Notes under the pieces: model-generated | Databases searched by the model: none | Told to the model about the DNA's origin: nothing | What the model saw: only the letters and a program-made list of their open reading frames with translations | Translations under genes and position numbers: made by a program | Assembly: GCF_000344805.1 (NCBI RefSeq) | Contig: NC_020453.1 | Span: 3,319,001-3,383,000, forward strand | Source of the DNA: Bradyrhizobium oligotrophicum S58 | GTDB lineage: Bacteria; Pseudomonadota; Alphaproteobacteria; Rhizobiales; Xanthobacteraceae | Length of the DNA stretch: 64,000 bases | Direction of reading: 5' to 3' | Part shown: piece by piece, positions 54,076 to 63,757 of the stretch | How positions within the stretch are numbered: the first letter of the stretch is position 1 | Layout: the number at the start of each line of letters is the position of its first letter

Positions 54076-55167
54076 ATGGCGGGGGAAGGAGCGAGCGACT
54101 TCCTGGCGGGAGGGGGCGAGATGGGCGCCCTGACGCGCGCATTCGACTGGTCAAAAACCTCGCTCGGACCCCCGGACACATGGCCGCAAAGCCTGCGGGT
54201 GACGGTTCGCCTCGTGCTCACCTCGCGCCACCCGATGTTCGTGTGGTGGGGACCGGAGCTGATCCAGTTCTACAACGACGCCTATCGCGGGACGATGGGG
54301 CCCGAGCGGCATCCGAGCGCGCTGGGCGCTCGCGGCCACGAATGCTGGGCAGAGATATGGGACATCATTGGCCCCCAGATCGCCTACGTCATGGCCGGTC
54401 ACGGTGCGACCTGGAACGAGGACCAGCTGGTCCCGGTGACGCGCCATGGCCGTCGCGAGGATGTCTGGTGGACTTACAGCTTTGGTCCGATCGATCTCGA
54501 CGGCAAAGTGGGCGGCGTGCTCGTCGTCTGCAGGGATGTCACCTCCGAGCACGTGGCCAAGAGTTCGCTGAACCTCATCAATGAGGAGCTCACGCATCGC
54601 GTCAAGAACACGCTTGCGATCCTTGGTGCCGTGGCCACTCAGACATTCAGAGACCCTGCGAGCAGAGCCGATCTCGAAAAGTACCAGGGACGACTGGCTG
54701 CGTTTGGACGCGCCCACGATCTGCTCACGGCCGCGAACTGGGCTGCGGCGCCCCTCGATGACGTGATCGACGCTGCCCTGATTCCCTACAGGACAGGCGA
54801 AGACCAGTTCACGGTCTCGGGTGCTCCCCTCGTCGTCAAATCCCGGCAGGCGCTGGCTCTGTCCCTGGCCATCCATGAGCTTGCGACCAACGCCTTGAAG
54901 TATGGCGCTCTGACCGTGGCGGACGGACGTGTGTCCATCACCTGGACGGCCGACGATCAAAAGGGCGAGCCCAGGTTCGTTTTCGTCTGGCAGGAGTCCG
55001 GCGGCCCGGCTGCGTCGAAGCCGGCCGGTGTCGGCTTTGGGTCGCGCCTCATCTCGCGTGTGTTGCAAGACGATTTCGGAGGCACCGTTGCGGTGTCTTA
55101 TGATCCGACCGGGCTCGTTTGCCGCCTGACGGCGCCGCTCGACAATCTGAGGCCGTCCCCGGACTAG
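54076..55167 (+). CDS. HWE-family sensor histidine kinase
   Basis: This 363-residue soluble kinase has an N-terminal PAS-like sensor (WPQSLRVTVRLVLTSRHPMF, then WGPELIQFYNDAYRG, and VWWTYSFGPIDLDGKVGGVL) and an HWE core with H174 in LTHRVKNTLAILGAVA, N-box IHELATNALKYGAL, and the WxE motif WQESGGP. HWE kinases are common in rhizobia and lack the usual F-box. No membrane segment is present, so the signal is cytoplasmic. GAGGAGGGG (54058-54066) marks ATG 54076. No response regulator is adjacent. Confidence 0.9.
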   Translation: MAGEGASDFLAGGGEMGALTRAFDWSKTSLGPPDTWPQSLRVTVRLVLTSRHPMFVWWGPELIQFYNDAYRGTMGPERHPSALGARGHECWAEIWDIIGPQIAYVMAGHGATWNEDQLVPVTRHGRREDVWWTYSFGPIDLDGKVGGVLVVCRDVTSEHVAKSSLNLINEELTHRVKNTLAILGAVATQTFRDPASRADLEKYQGRLAAFGRAHDLLTAANWAAAPLDDVIDAALIPYRTGEDQFTVSGAPLVVKSRQALALSLAIHELATNALKYGALTVADGRVSITWTADDQKGEPRFVFVWQESGGPAASKPAGVGFGSRLISRVLQDDFGGTVAVSYDPTGLVCRLTAPLDNLRPSPD

Positions 55168-55180
55168 TGGCGAGGCTGTT

Positions 55181-55681
55181 TTGGACATTCGCCCGGGCGG
55201 GCTAAGCCTGATTGAAAATCTCATCAAGATCCGGTTCGAACTCGACGTGTCGGACTGGCATGGGCACGGCAGCGAGACTCTCTGGGCCGAGCCAGTGAGG
55301 GAACGCGGCCCGGACGTCTTCCGCATTCGGAGTTCGCCCTTCTTCACGCGAGGGATCAATCACCTCGACATCGTCAAGTCCTTGCCCACCGATCGTCGCG
55401 AATTGTATGTGTTCAGTTCGGTCATCGAGCGCGGCGGACACTCCACCTACATGCTGCTGTTCGAACCAGGCGATGAGCGTGTCGCTTTTCACTGGAAGAT
55501 GATCGAGGATATCGGCTGCTCGTTCGAGAGCATGATGATCCGGGTGAGCATGGGGCCGCGAACCCTTTATGCGGTGGATGTGCCTGGGAATGCCGATCTT
55601 GCGGAAGTCTACAGACTGCTGGCGCAGGGCGAGTCCATGGGGCTCTGGATGTTCCAGGAGGGGCACGCGAACGCGCGCTGA
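55181..55681 (+). CDS. DUF4265-like protein
   Basis: This 166-residue protein reads KIRFELDVSDWHGHGSETLWAEP, then FFTRGINHLDIVKSLP, and ELYVFSSVIERGGHSTYMLL, close to DUF4265 by eye. Role is unknown. The assigned start is TTG 55181; no ATG fits. It lies 13 bp after the kinase and is probably co-transcribed. Confidence 0.7.
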   Translation: MDIRPGGLSLIENLIKIRFELDVSDWHGHGSETLWAEPVRERGPDVFRIRSSPFFTRGINHLDIVKSLPTDRRELYVFSSVIERGGHSTYMLLFEPGDERVAFHWKMIEDIGCSFESMMIRVSMGPRTLYAVDVPGNADLAEVYRLLAQGESMGLWMFQEGHANAR

Positions 55682-55764
55682 CGCGTGAATACATCGGCGT
55701 TGGACGGCGGCGAAGATTTTACTTTACGATTTCCAGAAATCATGCTCTATTGTGCGCATCCCGC

Positions 55765-56180
55765 CTCACTCGGAGGGGCGTTGCGCGCGATCGTCACGAC
55801 ACGCGGGGCGGGGAGCGATGGCCGCGAGGTTGCCGGCAGCGCGTCCTTGGACGTGCGGACGAACGGCAACGCGCGGACGTGAAGTCGCAGCGTGCTGACA
55901 CCCCGACGCTGGTGTCCCGCACGGCGCGCGAAAGCGCGTCGTTGCGAATGGTGGCCAACAAGCCGGCACACCAGGCAGACTGCGTATAAGCGTTAAGACT
56001 GTCGCGCAGGGAATGCCGGTTGATCGGCTTTGCCTGTGGTACCTGCCGCCTGCACTTTCTTCCGCAGGCGGGCCATGGGTGGGGCCTTCACCCGGCATTC
56101 CCTGCGCCCTCCGACTTTCACGAGGGTGAACAGAAGAATGAGAACTCGGGCATGCGTGCCGCGGGAACGACGATGCATGT
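55765..56180. repeat. Structured intergenic repeat, probably dispersed Bradyrhizobium family
   Basis: GCGCAGGGAATGCCGG (56004-56019) pairs perfectly with CCGGCATTCCCTGCGC (56092-56107), 72 bp apart; inside it CGCCTGC pairs with GCAGGCG. Flanking text contains CACGACACGCGGGGCGGGG and ACCCCGACGCTGGTGTCCCG. I recall nearly the same multi-hundred-base block recurring in Bradyrhizobium and Rhodopseudomonas genomes, where false ORFs run through it. Function is unknown to me. The remaining part of 55682-56553 holds no gene and should carry the DAHP synthase promoter. Confidence 0.75.
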
Positions 56181-56553
56181 CGGCTGATCCGCTGTCGTCG
56201 CGTCAAACACCACTGTCGTCCAGGGCAAGCCGCGACGGCGCGACGCGGCGGCGGGGCGCCGACCCCGGGACCATACGCTGGGGGGCAGTTGGCGAGCGCA
56301 AGTCCATCGACCTCACGTCGCGACGACTGCCGGTGGTGGTTGTCGAGATACCGCGGTGCGCGCAATGACGGAGGAGAGAGGGGGCGGCCTCGATCATCCG
56401 GAATCTCAGGCCAGTCCGGAATCCCTTCGCAGCCGCAACGGCTTGGCGGGGCGACTTAAATTCCAAGTGGCGGTTCGGGGACAGGCTGTGTATAACGCGC
56501 GCGCCGCAGCGCGGGGACTGGACGCGCGGTGTTTCGTGAAGGGAGTTGAAGCC

Positions 56554-57942
56554 ATGACCGAGCGCTGGAGCCCGGAAAGCTGGCGTTCCAAGCCGGTGCA
56601 GCAGGTGCCTGACTATCCCGACCAGAAGGCGCTGGCCGACGTCGAGGCGCAGCTCGCGACCTTTCCGCCGCTGGTGTTCGCCGGCGAGGCGCGCAACCTG
56701 AAGAAATCGCTGGCGCGGGTGGCGGCCGGCGAGGCCTTCCTGCTGCAGGGCGGCGACTGCGCCGAGAGCTTTGCCGAGCACGGCGCCAACAACATCCGCG
56801 ACTTCTTCCGCGTGCTGCTGCAGATGGCGGTCGTCATGACCTATGCCGGCGCGGTGCCGGTGGTGAAGGTGGGCCGCATCGCCGGCCAGTTCGCCAAGCC
56901 GCGCTCGTCGCCGACCGAGAAGATCAACGGCGTCGAACTGCCGAGCTATCGCGGCGACATCGTCAACGACACCGCGTTCACGCCCGAGGCGCGCATCCCC
57001 AACCCGCAGCGTCAGCTCGATGCCTACCGGCAGTCGGCGGCGACCTTGAACCTGCTGCGTGCGTTTGCCACCGGCGGCTTCGCCAATCTCGGCAGCGTGC
57101 ATCAATGGATGCTCGGCTTCGTCAAGGATAGCCCGCAGTCGCGCCGCTACAAGGAGCTCGCCGACCGCATCTCCGAGGCGCTCAACTTCATGCGTGCCTG
57201 CGGCCTCGACCTCGAGAGCCATCCGGAGCTGCGCGCCACCGACTTCTACACCAGCCACGAGGCGCTGCTGCTCGGCTACGAGCAGGCCTTCACCCGGGTC
57301 GATTCCACCACCGGCGACTGGTACGCGACATCAGGCCATTTCATCTGGATCGGCGATCGCACCCGCCAGCTCGATCACGGCCATGTCGAATATTTCCGCG
57401 GCATCAAGAACCCGATCGGCCTGAAATGCGGCCCGTCGCTGAAACCGGACGAACTGCTCAAGCTGATCGACATCCTCAACCCCGACAACGAGCCCGGGCG
57501 GCTGACGCTGATCAACCGTTTCGGCGCCGACAAGGTTGGCGATCACCTGCCCGGACTGATCCGTGCGGTGCAGCGGGAAGGGCGCAAGGTGGTGTGGTCG
57601 TGCGACCCGATGCACGGCAACACCATCACCTCGACATCGGGCTACAAGACGCGGCCGTTCGACCGCATCGTCGCCGAGGTGCGGGCGTTCTTCGCAGTGC
57701 ATGCCGCCGAGGGCACCCATGCCGGCGGCATCCATCTGGAGATGACCGGCCAGGACGTCACCGAGTGCATCGGCGGCGCGCGCGCGATCACCGACGAGGC
57801 CCTCAACGACCGCTATCACACGGTGTGCGATCCCAGGCTCAATGCCGAGCAGTCGATCGACATGGCGTTCCTGATCGCCGAGCTGTTGAAGCAGCAGCGC
57901 GGCGGCAAGTCCGCACTGATGCCGGCAGTCGCGGGCTTCTGA
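56554..57942 (+). CDS. Class II 3-deoxy-7-phosphoheptulonate (DAHP) synthase
   Basis: This 462-residue protein joins phosphoenolpyruvate and erythrose-4-phosphate, the first step of the shikimate pathway. It is the plant-like class II type: [30 protein letters not shown] with the metal-ligand Cys, [16 protein letters not shown], and [10 protein letters not shown] and [15 protein letters not shown] with conserved His, Glu and Asp ligands. ATG 56554 follows GGGAG. The frame extends 66 codons upstream without support. It ends overlapping dgkA by one base (TGATG). Confidence 0.95.
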   Translation: MTERWSPESWRSKPVQQVPDYPDQKALADVEAQLATFPPLVFAGEARNLKKSLARVAAGEAFLLQGGDCAESFAEHGANNIRDFFRVLLQMAVVMTYAGAVPVVKVGRIAGQFAKPRSSPTEKINGVELPSYRGDIVNDTAFTPEARIPNPQRQLDAYRQSAATLNLLRAFATGGFANLGSVHQWMLGFVKDSPQSRRYKELADRISEALNFMRACGLDLESHPELRATDFYTSHEALLLGYEQAFTRVDSTTGDWYATSGHFIWIGDRTRQLDHGHVEYFRGIKNPIGLKCGPSLKPDELLKLIDILNPDNEPGRLTLINRFGADKVGDHLPGLIRAVQREGRKVVWSCDPMHGNTITSTSGYKTRPFDRIVAEVRAFFAVHAAEGTHAGGIHLEMTGQDVTECIGGARAITDEALNDRYHTVCDPRLNAEQSIDMAFLIAELLKQQRGGKSALMPAVAGF

Positions 57943-58295
57943 TGCTGCGCATCTGGCGCGCGACGCTCAACTCGCGCAATGGCCTGGCCTTCGCGCTCCG
58001 CTCCGAGCAGGCGGTGCGCGAGGAGGTTGTCGCGTTCCTGCTGGCGCTGCCGCTCGCTTATGTCGTCGGCGTGACGCCGATGCGCAGCGTCGAACTGGTC
58101 TGCGCGGTGGTGCTGGTGCTGGTGGTGGAGTTGCTCAACACCGCGATCGAGAAGCTCGCCGACCGCCTGACCACCGAGCACGACCTGCAGATCGGCCGGG
58201 TCAAGGATCTCGGCTCGGCCGCGGTCGGTGTCGCGCTGTTGATGTCCGGCAGCTTCTGGCTGTTCGCGCTCGCCGAGCGGCTCGGGCTGTTGTGA
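57942..58295 (+). CDS. dgkA: Diacylglycerol/undecaprenol kinase
   Basis: This 117-residue membrane protein has three helices with the DgkA motifs: EQAVREEVVAFLLALPLAYV and VELLNTAIEKLADRLTTEHD, including the ELLNTAIE catalytic Glu/Asn. It phosphorylates diacylglycerol to recycle lipids. Start ATG 57942 overlaps the DAHP synthase stop, so translation is coupled. The NadE-like gene follows 13 bp later. Confidence 0.92.
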   Translation: MLRIWRATLNSRNGLAFALRSEQAVREEVVAFLLALPLAYVVGVTPMRSVELVCAVVLVLVVELLNTAIEKLADRLTTEHDLQIGRVKDLGSAAVGVALLMSGSFWLFALAERLGLL

Positions 58296-58307
58296 ATGGA
58301 TTGAGCA

Positions 58308-59708
58308 ATGGCCGCCGACGTCTTCAGGATCACGCTGGCCCAGCTCAATCCGACGGCCGGCGATATCAGTGGCAACACCGCGAAGGTGCGCGAGGCGCGC
58401 GCGAAGGCCTTGGCCGACGGCGCCGATCTGCTGGTGCTGCCTGAGCTGTTCATCGCCGGTTATCCGCCGCGCGATCTCGTTCGCGACCCGGCGGTCGAAT
58501 CCGCCTGCCGCGCCGCAATCGAGGCGCTGGCGCGCGAGTCCGCGGATGGCGGGCCGGCCGTGCTGGTCGGCACGCCCTGGTTCGAGGATGGCAGGCTCTA
58601 CAACGCCTGTGCGCTGCTCGACAGCGGCCGCATCGCCGCGCTGCGCTTCAAGACCAACCTGCCTGATGAAGGGACGCGCCTGTTCGCCCGTGGTCCCGCC
58701 GCCGGGCCGGTCAGCGTGCGGGGTGTTCGCATCGGCGTGGCCATCGGTGAAGATATCCGGATCGACGAGTCCTCCGAGTACGAGAACGTGGTCGAGACTC
58801 TGGCCGAGACCGGTGCTGAGCTCATCGTGGTCCCCGCCGGTGAGCCCTACATCCGCGGTGGCGGTGATCGGCGCCTCTCGGCCGCGGTGGCCCGCATCAC
58901 CGAGAGCGAGCTGCCGCTGGTCTGGCTCAATCAGACCGGCGGCCAGGGCAACGAGGTGTTCGACGGCGCATCCTTCGCGCTCAACGCCGATCTCTCGATG
59001 GCCGTGCAACTGCCGGCATTCGTTGATCACGTCACCACGTTGGCCTGGAGCAGGGGCGACGATGGCTGGGCGTGCCGCGGACCGGTCGCAACGCTGATCG
59101 AGGGCGACGAGGCCGACTACGCGGCGCGCGTCGTCAGCCTGCGCGACCACGTCGGCAAGAACGGCTTCACCGGTGTCGTCATCGGCCTGACCGGCCGCAT
59201 CGAATCGGCGCTGGCGTTGGCGATGGCGGCCGATGCGCTCGGACCAGACAGGGTCCGCGGCGTGGTGCTGTCCGGGCCCGACATGTCGCAGCCGGCGCAG
59301 GATGCGGCCGAAGCGCTCGCGCGGCAGCTCGGCGTCAGCTCCGAGGTGTTGCCGATCGCGGCTGCAGTCGAAGACTTCGAAAGGATCCTGCCCGGGCCGC
59401 TGGCGAGCGGCGCCCGTCACGACCTGGTAGCGCGCGTACGCGGCACGCTCCTGTTGGCGCTGGCGAGCTTGTCCGGCGCTCTGGCCGTTGCCGTCGGCGA
59501 CACATCGGACCAACTGGTCGGTGACGCGACCGGCGGTTTCACGCCGCTCGAGGATGTGACCGCGGCGCAGGTGATTCGTCTTGCAGCGCTGCGCAATCGC
59601 TGGAAGCCCGCGGACGCGCTCGGACCGTCGGGCGGTGTGATACCGCCCGATCTGATCGCACGCCCGTCGAGCGGCAGCCGAGCGTCGTCCGACGCGATCG
59701 AAGGATGA
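58308..59708 (+). CDS. NAD synthetase (NadE) paralogue with lost active sites
   Basis: This 466-residue protein has the two-domain plan of glutamine-dependent NAD synthetase: a nitrilase domain (ITLAQLNPTAGDISGNTAKV, VLPELFIAGYPPRDLV, LRFKTNLPD) and a synthetase domain (GFTGVVIGLTGRIESALALA, then ATGGFTPLEDVTAAQV). Key residues have changed. The catalytic Cys of the glutaminase (ICED in active enzymes) is Gly147 in AIGEDI. The ATP loop SGGIDS is TGRIES at 295-300. The downstream MPS motif is not present. It is about 100 residues shorter than usual. The frame is open and follows dgkA, so it is kept, perhaps as a regulatory or scaffold pseudoenzyme. A working nadE should exist elsewhere. Confidence 0.88.
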   Translation: MAADVFRITLAQLNPTAGDISGNTAKVREARAKALADGADLLVLPELFIAGYPPRDLVRDPAVESACRAAIEALARESADGGPAVLVGTPWFEDGRLYNACALLDSGRIAALRFKTNLPDEGTRLFARGPAAGPVSVRGVRIGVAIGEDIRIDESSEYENVVETLAETGAELIVVPAGEPYIRGGGDRRLSAAVARITESELPLVWLNQTGGQGNEVFDGASFALNADLSMAVQLPAFVDHVTTLAWSRGDDGWACRGPVATLIEGDEADYAARVVSLRDHVGKNGFTGVVIGLTGRIESALALAMAADALGPDRVRGVVLSGPDMSQPAQDAAEALARQLGVSSEVLPIAAAVEDFERILPGPLASGARHDLVARVRGTLLLALASLSGALAVAVGDTSDQLVGDATGGFTPLEDVTAAQVIRLAALRNRWKPADALGPSGGVIPPDLIARPSSGSRASSDAIEG

Positions 59709-59731
59709 TGGCGATGGCCCGGCGATCTCTC

Positions 59732-60895
59732 TCAGCGCGCCGGGATGAAGGTCGGTCCGACCGTGCGGATCTGCTTGTCGCCGCCGGCGCCGGTCGTGGC
59801 ATCCGCGGTCGCGGGAGCGGCGTCGGCGGGCGCTGCGCCCTTCTTGGCGGCGGTCGGCTTGCCGGTCTGGCGCTGCTGCATCCGCTTGGCGCTCTCTTCG
59901 GTGACGATGATGTCGCCCTGCTGCTCGGCCGAAGTCTTGTCGTCGATCGATTTCAGCGCGTCGGCCCAGGTCTGGCCCGGCGCCTTGCAGGAGCAGCTCG
60001 GGTTGAACTCGGTGCGATATTTGAACGCGTTGGCGAGCGCGCTGTAGGGCTGGCCGTTGACCGAGACCGCCTGGTTCATGTCCTCGCCGGGATTGCGGTA
60101 GGTGAACAGCGTCGCGTCGGCGGCCGGGCATTGCGCCTTGCAGGCGCGCTCGTCGTCGGCGAAGCGGCCCGGAACGGTGGCGAACGAGATCGGGAAATAG
60201 GCGCCGTCGCAACTGCGCACGCAGACGGTACGGTAGGTGCCCTGCGGCGCCGCGAGATCGGCGCTCGGCGGAGGCAGCGATGCGGCCGGGTTGTTGTCGG
60301 GTCCGCCGCCGAACAGGCTGGTCAGGAAGTTGCCGCCGGCATTGCCTCCGCCGCCACGATTGGCGTTGGCGTATTGCTGGTACTGCGGGCCGCAATTGTT
60401 CTGGCCGAGCGCCGCCAGCACCGAGCGGCGCTGATTGTCACGCTCGCCGCCGAAGCCGCCGCCGCGCAGCCGCTCGAGGTTGCTTGTGATCTGGTCCAGA
60501 TTGGCGCGCATCTGCTGGATCTGGTTGTTGACCGGGCCGCATTCGGCCGAGCGGCCGTTGAAGATCGAGAAGAAGCCGGGGCTGTCGCAGCCCATGCGCT
60601 TGGCCTGCATGCTGACGCGGTCGAGTTCGCCCTGCTGCTTGGCGGCCGCATCCTGATAGCGCCGGATCTGGTCCTCGCGGCCGGGATCACCACCGCCGCC
60701 GCGATCGATCGAGGCGAGCTGCCCTTCGAGACGCGGGCAGATTGGGTTGACGCCGGCCTGCGGTCCGGGCTGGGCAGATGGGGCCATCTGCCCGTAGGAC
60801 TCGGAACTGGATTGCGCCAGGGCGTACGAGCCGGTGAGGGTCAATCCCAGCAGAGCAGTGCAGGCCAACAGGCGCGGAGACAGGGAAGCGATCAA
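59732..60895 (-). CDS. Exported DUF2865 protein
   Basis: This protein of about 388 residues has a signal peptide (LIASLSPRLLACTALLGLTL, cut near YALAQ), a coiled coil (EDQIRRYQDAAAKQQGELDRV), a Gly/Asn-rich middle, then a Cys-rich DUF2865 domain: TYRTVCVRSCDGAYFPISFA and ERACKAQCPAADATLFTYRN. Pairs of Cys suggest disulfides. Role is unknown. The start is uncertain: TTG 60895 precedes the signal directly; a GTG at 61000 adds 35 residues with no export logic. Confidence 0.85.
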   Translation of the reverse strand: MIASLSPRLLACTALLGLTLTGSYALAQSSSESYGQMAPSAQPGPQAGVNPICPRLEGQLASIDRGGGGDPGREDQIRRYQDAAAKQQGELDRVSMQAKRMGCDSPGFFSIFNGRSAECGPVNNQIQQMRANLDQITSNLERLRGGGFGGERDNQRRSVLAALGQNNCGPQYQQYANANRGGGGNAGGNFLTSLFGGGPDNNPAASLPPPSADLAAPQGTYRTVCVRSCDGAYFPISFATVPGRFADDERACKAQCPAADATLFTYRNPGEDMNQAVSVNGQPYSALANAFKYRTEFNPSCSCKAPGQTWADALKSIDDKTSAEQQGDIIVTEESAKRMQQRQTGKPTAAKKGAAPADAAPATADATTGAGGDKQIRTVGPTFIPAR

Positions 60896-61048
60896 GATGC
60901 GGTATTCCGGTCCATGGGTGCTGCCGCGGGACGCGCACAGAATTCGGAAAAATCGCGGCAGCGGCGGGCATCCCATAGCCGCTTTGTCGGGCAGCGTCAC
61001 GTCGTTTCCAGGGCGCTCAGATGGCGGGAACCACCGCCGGCAGCTGCC

Positions 61049-61357
61049 TCAGCGCTGGCAGGTGATCGCGACATACTCGCTGCAGCCGCTATGGGTGCAG
61101 TTTGCACCGGCTTTCGGCACCGATCCGGTGATCTCGTCGGGGTCGACGCGGCGGTAGGAGGAGGCCTGTGCAAAATCCCGTGATTGGCAGTAGGAGCGGG
61201 CGGCCGAGGCGCCGCATCTGTCGCCCTTGGCGAGGCACTGGTCGACGCCATAGCCGTCGGCTTCGTTGGCGATGATGAAGATGCGGCTCTCCGCCGAGGC
61301 GGCGGTCGCGGTGGCGAGGAGAATGCTGCAGGCGAGCAGGCCCGAGGAGATTCGCAT
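61049..61357 (-). CDS. Small exported Cys-rich protein
   Basis: This 102-residue protein has a signal peptide (MRISSGLLACSILLATATAA, cut at ASAES). The mature part has six cysteines (CLAKGDRCG, YCQSRDF, CTHSGCSEY, TC) and no recognised family. Homologues are common in Bradyrhizobium-type genomes, as far as I recall. It precedes the DUF2865 gene on the same strand, which suggests a shared cell-envelope role. Confidence 0.75.
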   Translation of the reverse strand: MRISSGLLACSILLATATAASAESRIFIIANEADGYGVDQCLAKGDRCGASAARSYCQSRDFAQASSYRRVDPDEITGSVPKAGANCTHSGCSEYVAITCQR

Positions 61358-61729
61358 GGTGCACCGGTGAGTGTAGGAGACAACCCATGGTTAGGCCCAA
61401 AAGGTTAAAAATGATTAACCATGAGGCAGGGCGCGAGCATTTGGGCGGCGAAAACGGCCGTTTTGCGGCTCTTGACGGAAACATCCTGCTGCCTCATGGT
61501 GAGTTTCATGAACGGTTTCCTCGCCATCTGCTGCATTTGCCGCGAGATTACGCGCTAGCGATTCGCTGGCTGAGGCCGTCTTTTCTCAACAGAGATGATC
61601 AGGACGCCCGGCCGGCAGGTCGATGGCGTGATTCGTGCCATGGCGGCCCCCTGCGGGCCGTCATCTGGCGGAGGACACCCGTTGCGGCTCGCCCGGCGAG
61701 ACGCAAGCACAGGCATTCGGGGACGGACC
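61358..61729. promoter_or_regulatory. Region upstream of cysS
   Basis: The 372-bp divergent space between the small Cys-rich gene and cysS holds no supported gene. An AT-rich part at 61385-61430 (AAAAGGTTAAAAATGATTAA) could be a promoter. No T-box-like leader was recognised, as expected for a proteobacterium. Confidence 0.45.
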
Positions 61730-63139
61730 ATGGAATTGCGTTTGTACGACACGGCGTCGCGGGAGAAGCGCCCCTTCGTGCCGCTCGATCCCGGCAATGT
61801 CCGCATGTATGTCTGCGGACCGACGGTCTATGACTTCGCCCATATCGGCAATGCGCGCCCGGTCATCGTCTTCGATCTGCTGTTCCGGCTGCTGCGGCAT
61901 GTCTATGGCGCCGACCACGTCACCTATGTCCGCAACATCACGGATGTCGACGACAAGATCAACGCGCGCGCCGCGCGTGACTTTCCCGGGCTGCCGCTCA
62001 ACGAGGCGATCCGCAAGGTCACCGAGGTGACGGCTAATCAGTTCCACAGCGATACTGCTGCGCTCGGCAGTCTGCCGCCGACCTTCGAGCCGCGCGCCAC
62101 CGACTTCGTGCTGCCGCGTCTCGACGGCAAGGCGGACATGGTGACGCTGATCCTGCAACTGATCGCGCGCGGCCATGCCTATGAAGCGGGCGGCGAGGTG
62201 CTGTTCGATACCCAATCGATGCCGGACTATGGCGCGCTGTCCGGCCGCAAGCTCGACGAGCAGCTCGCGGGCGCCCGCGTCGCCGTCGATGCGCACAAGA
62301 AGAACCCGGCCGACTTCGTGCTGTGGAAGCAGTCGTCGGCGGATGAGCCCGGCTGGGACAGCCCGTGGGGCCGCGGCCGTCCGGGCTGGCACATCGAGTG
62401 CTCGGCGATGAGCGCGGCCTATCTCGGCGATGTCTTCGACATCCATGGCGGCGGGCTCGATCTGATCTTCCCGCACCATGAGAACGAGATCGCGCAGTCG
62501 CGCTGCGCCCATGGCACCTCGGTGATGGCGAACTACTGGCTGCACAACGGCTTCTTGGAAGTCGAGGGCGCGAAGATGTCGAAGAGCCTCGGTAACTTCG
62601 TCACCATCCGCGACCTGCTGGCGGACTGGCCCGGCGAGGTGCTGCGGCTCAACATGCTCAAGATGCATTATCGCTCGCCGGCCGATTGGACGGTCAAGGG
62701 CCTGGAGGAGAGCGCGAAGACGCTCGACGACTGGTATCGCGTCGCGGCCGATGCGCCGGGTGAGCAGCCGGCGCCTGCGATCGTCGCTGCGCTGCTCGAC
62801 GACATCAACACGCCGCTGATGATCGCCGAACTGCACGCGTTGCGCGGACGGGCTGCGTCGGGCAGTGAATCCGACCGCGCAGCATTTGCCGGCTCGCTCC
62901 GCTATTTCGGCTTCCTGTCCGACACCGCGGCGCAATGGGAAGCCCGCAAGCAGCAGGCGCGTGGCGTCGATGCCGCCAAGGTCGAGAGCCTCATCGACGA
63001 ACGCACCGCCGCCCGCGCGCGCAAGGACTTCAAGGAATCCGACCGCTTGCGCGACGAACTCGTCGCGATGGGCGTCGTATTGAAGGACGGCAAGGGGGCC
63101 GACGGCAAGCCGGTCACGACCTGGGAGATCGCGCGATGA
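61730..63139 (+). CDS. cysS: Cysteine-tRNA ligase
   Basis: This 469-residue class I synthetase charges tRNA-Cys. It has the zinc-site Cys29 in [14 protein letters not shown] at 38-41, [17 protein letters not shown], and KMSKS at 282-286. The C-terminal anticodon-binding helix bundle ([20 protein letters not shown]) is complete. ATG 61730 is the family start; the frame runs upstream to 61595. It ends in an ATGA overlap with a 37-residue ORF. Confidence 0.96.
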   Translation: MELRLYDTASREKRPFVPLDPGNVRMYVCGPTVYDFAHIGNARPVIVFDLLFRLLRHVYGADHVTYVRNITDVDDKINARAARDFPGLPLNEAIRKVTEVTANQFHSDTAALGSLPPTFEPRATDFVLPRLDGKADMVTLILQLIARGHAYEAGGEVLFDTQSMPDYGALSGRKLDEQLAGARVAVDAHKKNPADFVLWKQSSADEPGWDSPWGRGRPGWHIECSAMSAAYLGDVFDIHGGGLDLIFPHHENEIAQSRCAHGTSVMANYWLHNGFLEVEGAKMSKSLGNFVTIRDLLADWPGEVLRLNMLKMHYRSPADWTVKGLEESAKTLDDWYRVAADAPGEQPAPAIVAALLDDINTPLMIAELHALRGRAASGSESDRAAFAGSLRYFGFLSDTAAQWEARKQQARGVDAAKVESLIDERTAARARKDFKESDRLRDELVAMGVVLKDGKGADGKPVTTWEIAR

Positions 63140-63249
63140 GCAAGCCCGACACGCCGTTTCCGCGGCACTGGCTCTATTACATCGGGCTCAAGCTGGTGCT
63201 GATCGCCGGCGCGGTGGCGCTGGTCACGAAACTCTACGGCATGTGGTGA
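63136..63249 (+). CDS. 37-residue single-pass membrane peptide
   Basis: This tiny protein reads [20 protein letters not shown] and then [17 protein letters not shown], so it has one membrane helix. It starts in the ATGA overlap with cysS and ends 4 bp before a GNAT gene. Tight coupling on both sides suggests it is real and translated. Family unknown. Confidence 0.6.
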   Translation: MSKPDTPFPRHWLYYIGLKLVLIAGAVALVTKLYGMW

Positions 63250-63253
63250 GGAC

Positions 63254-63757
63254 ATGGGACAGGCTCTCCCGAGGCCCGCGTTGCGGCCGTTTCTTCCCGC
63301 TGATGCGCCGGTGCTGGCCGCGATCTTCGTCGCCAGCATCCAGGAGCTGACGTCGGACGACTACAGCGAGGATCAGCAGGAAGCCTGGGCCTCCGCCGCG
63401 GATGACGAAGTCAGCTTCGGCAAGAAGCTCGCATCCGAGCTGACCTTGATTGCAACCCTGCAGGGCTCGCCGGTCGGCTTCGCGGCGCTGAAGGGCAACG
63501 ACCATATCGACATGCTCTATGTGCATCCGAGTGCGGCGGGACAGGGTGTCGGCGCATTGCTGTGCGACGCGCTGGAAAAGCTCGCGGGCGCGCGCGGCGC
63601 GACCGGCCTGTCGGTGGACGCCAGCGACACCGCGGTCGATTTCTTCCGCAAGCGCGGCTACGTCGCACGTCAGCGCAACAGCGTCTCCATCAACGGCGAG
63701 TGGCTCGCCAACACCACGATGAAGAAAGAGCTCGGTTCTGGGGGAGCTCAGGCATGA
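63254..63757 (+). CDS. GNAT-family N-acetyltransferase
   Basis: This 167-residue protein has the GNAT core: ALPRPALRPFLPADAPVLAA, GFAALKGNDHIDMLYVHPSA, AAGQGVGALLCDALEK (acetyl-CoA loop, Q/GxGxG/A form), and ASDTAVDFFRKRGY. The target amine is unknown. Its stop overlaps the cimA start (ATGA). Confidence 0.88.
   Translation: MGQALPRPALRPFLPADAPVLAAIFVASIQELTSDDYSEDQQEAWASAADDEVSFGKKLASELTLIATLQGSPVGFAALKGNDHIDMLYVHPSAAGQGVGALLCDALEKLAGARGATGLSVDASDTAVDFFRKRGYVARQRNSVSINGEWLANTTMKKELGSGGAQA

Noticed and set aside
55750..56365. Several 60-200 codon frames in the repeat before DAHP synthase
   Set aside because: They run through inverted repeats and appear as false ORFs in relatives; no protein evidence.
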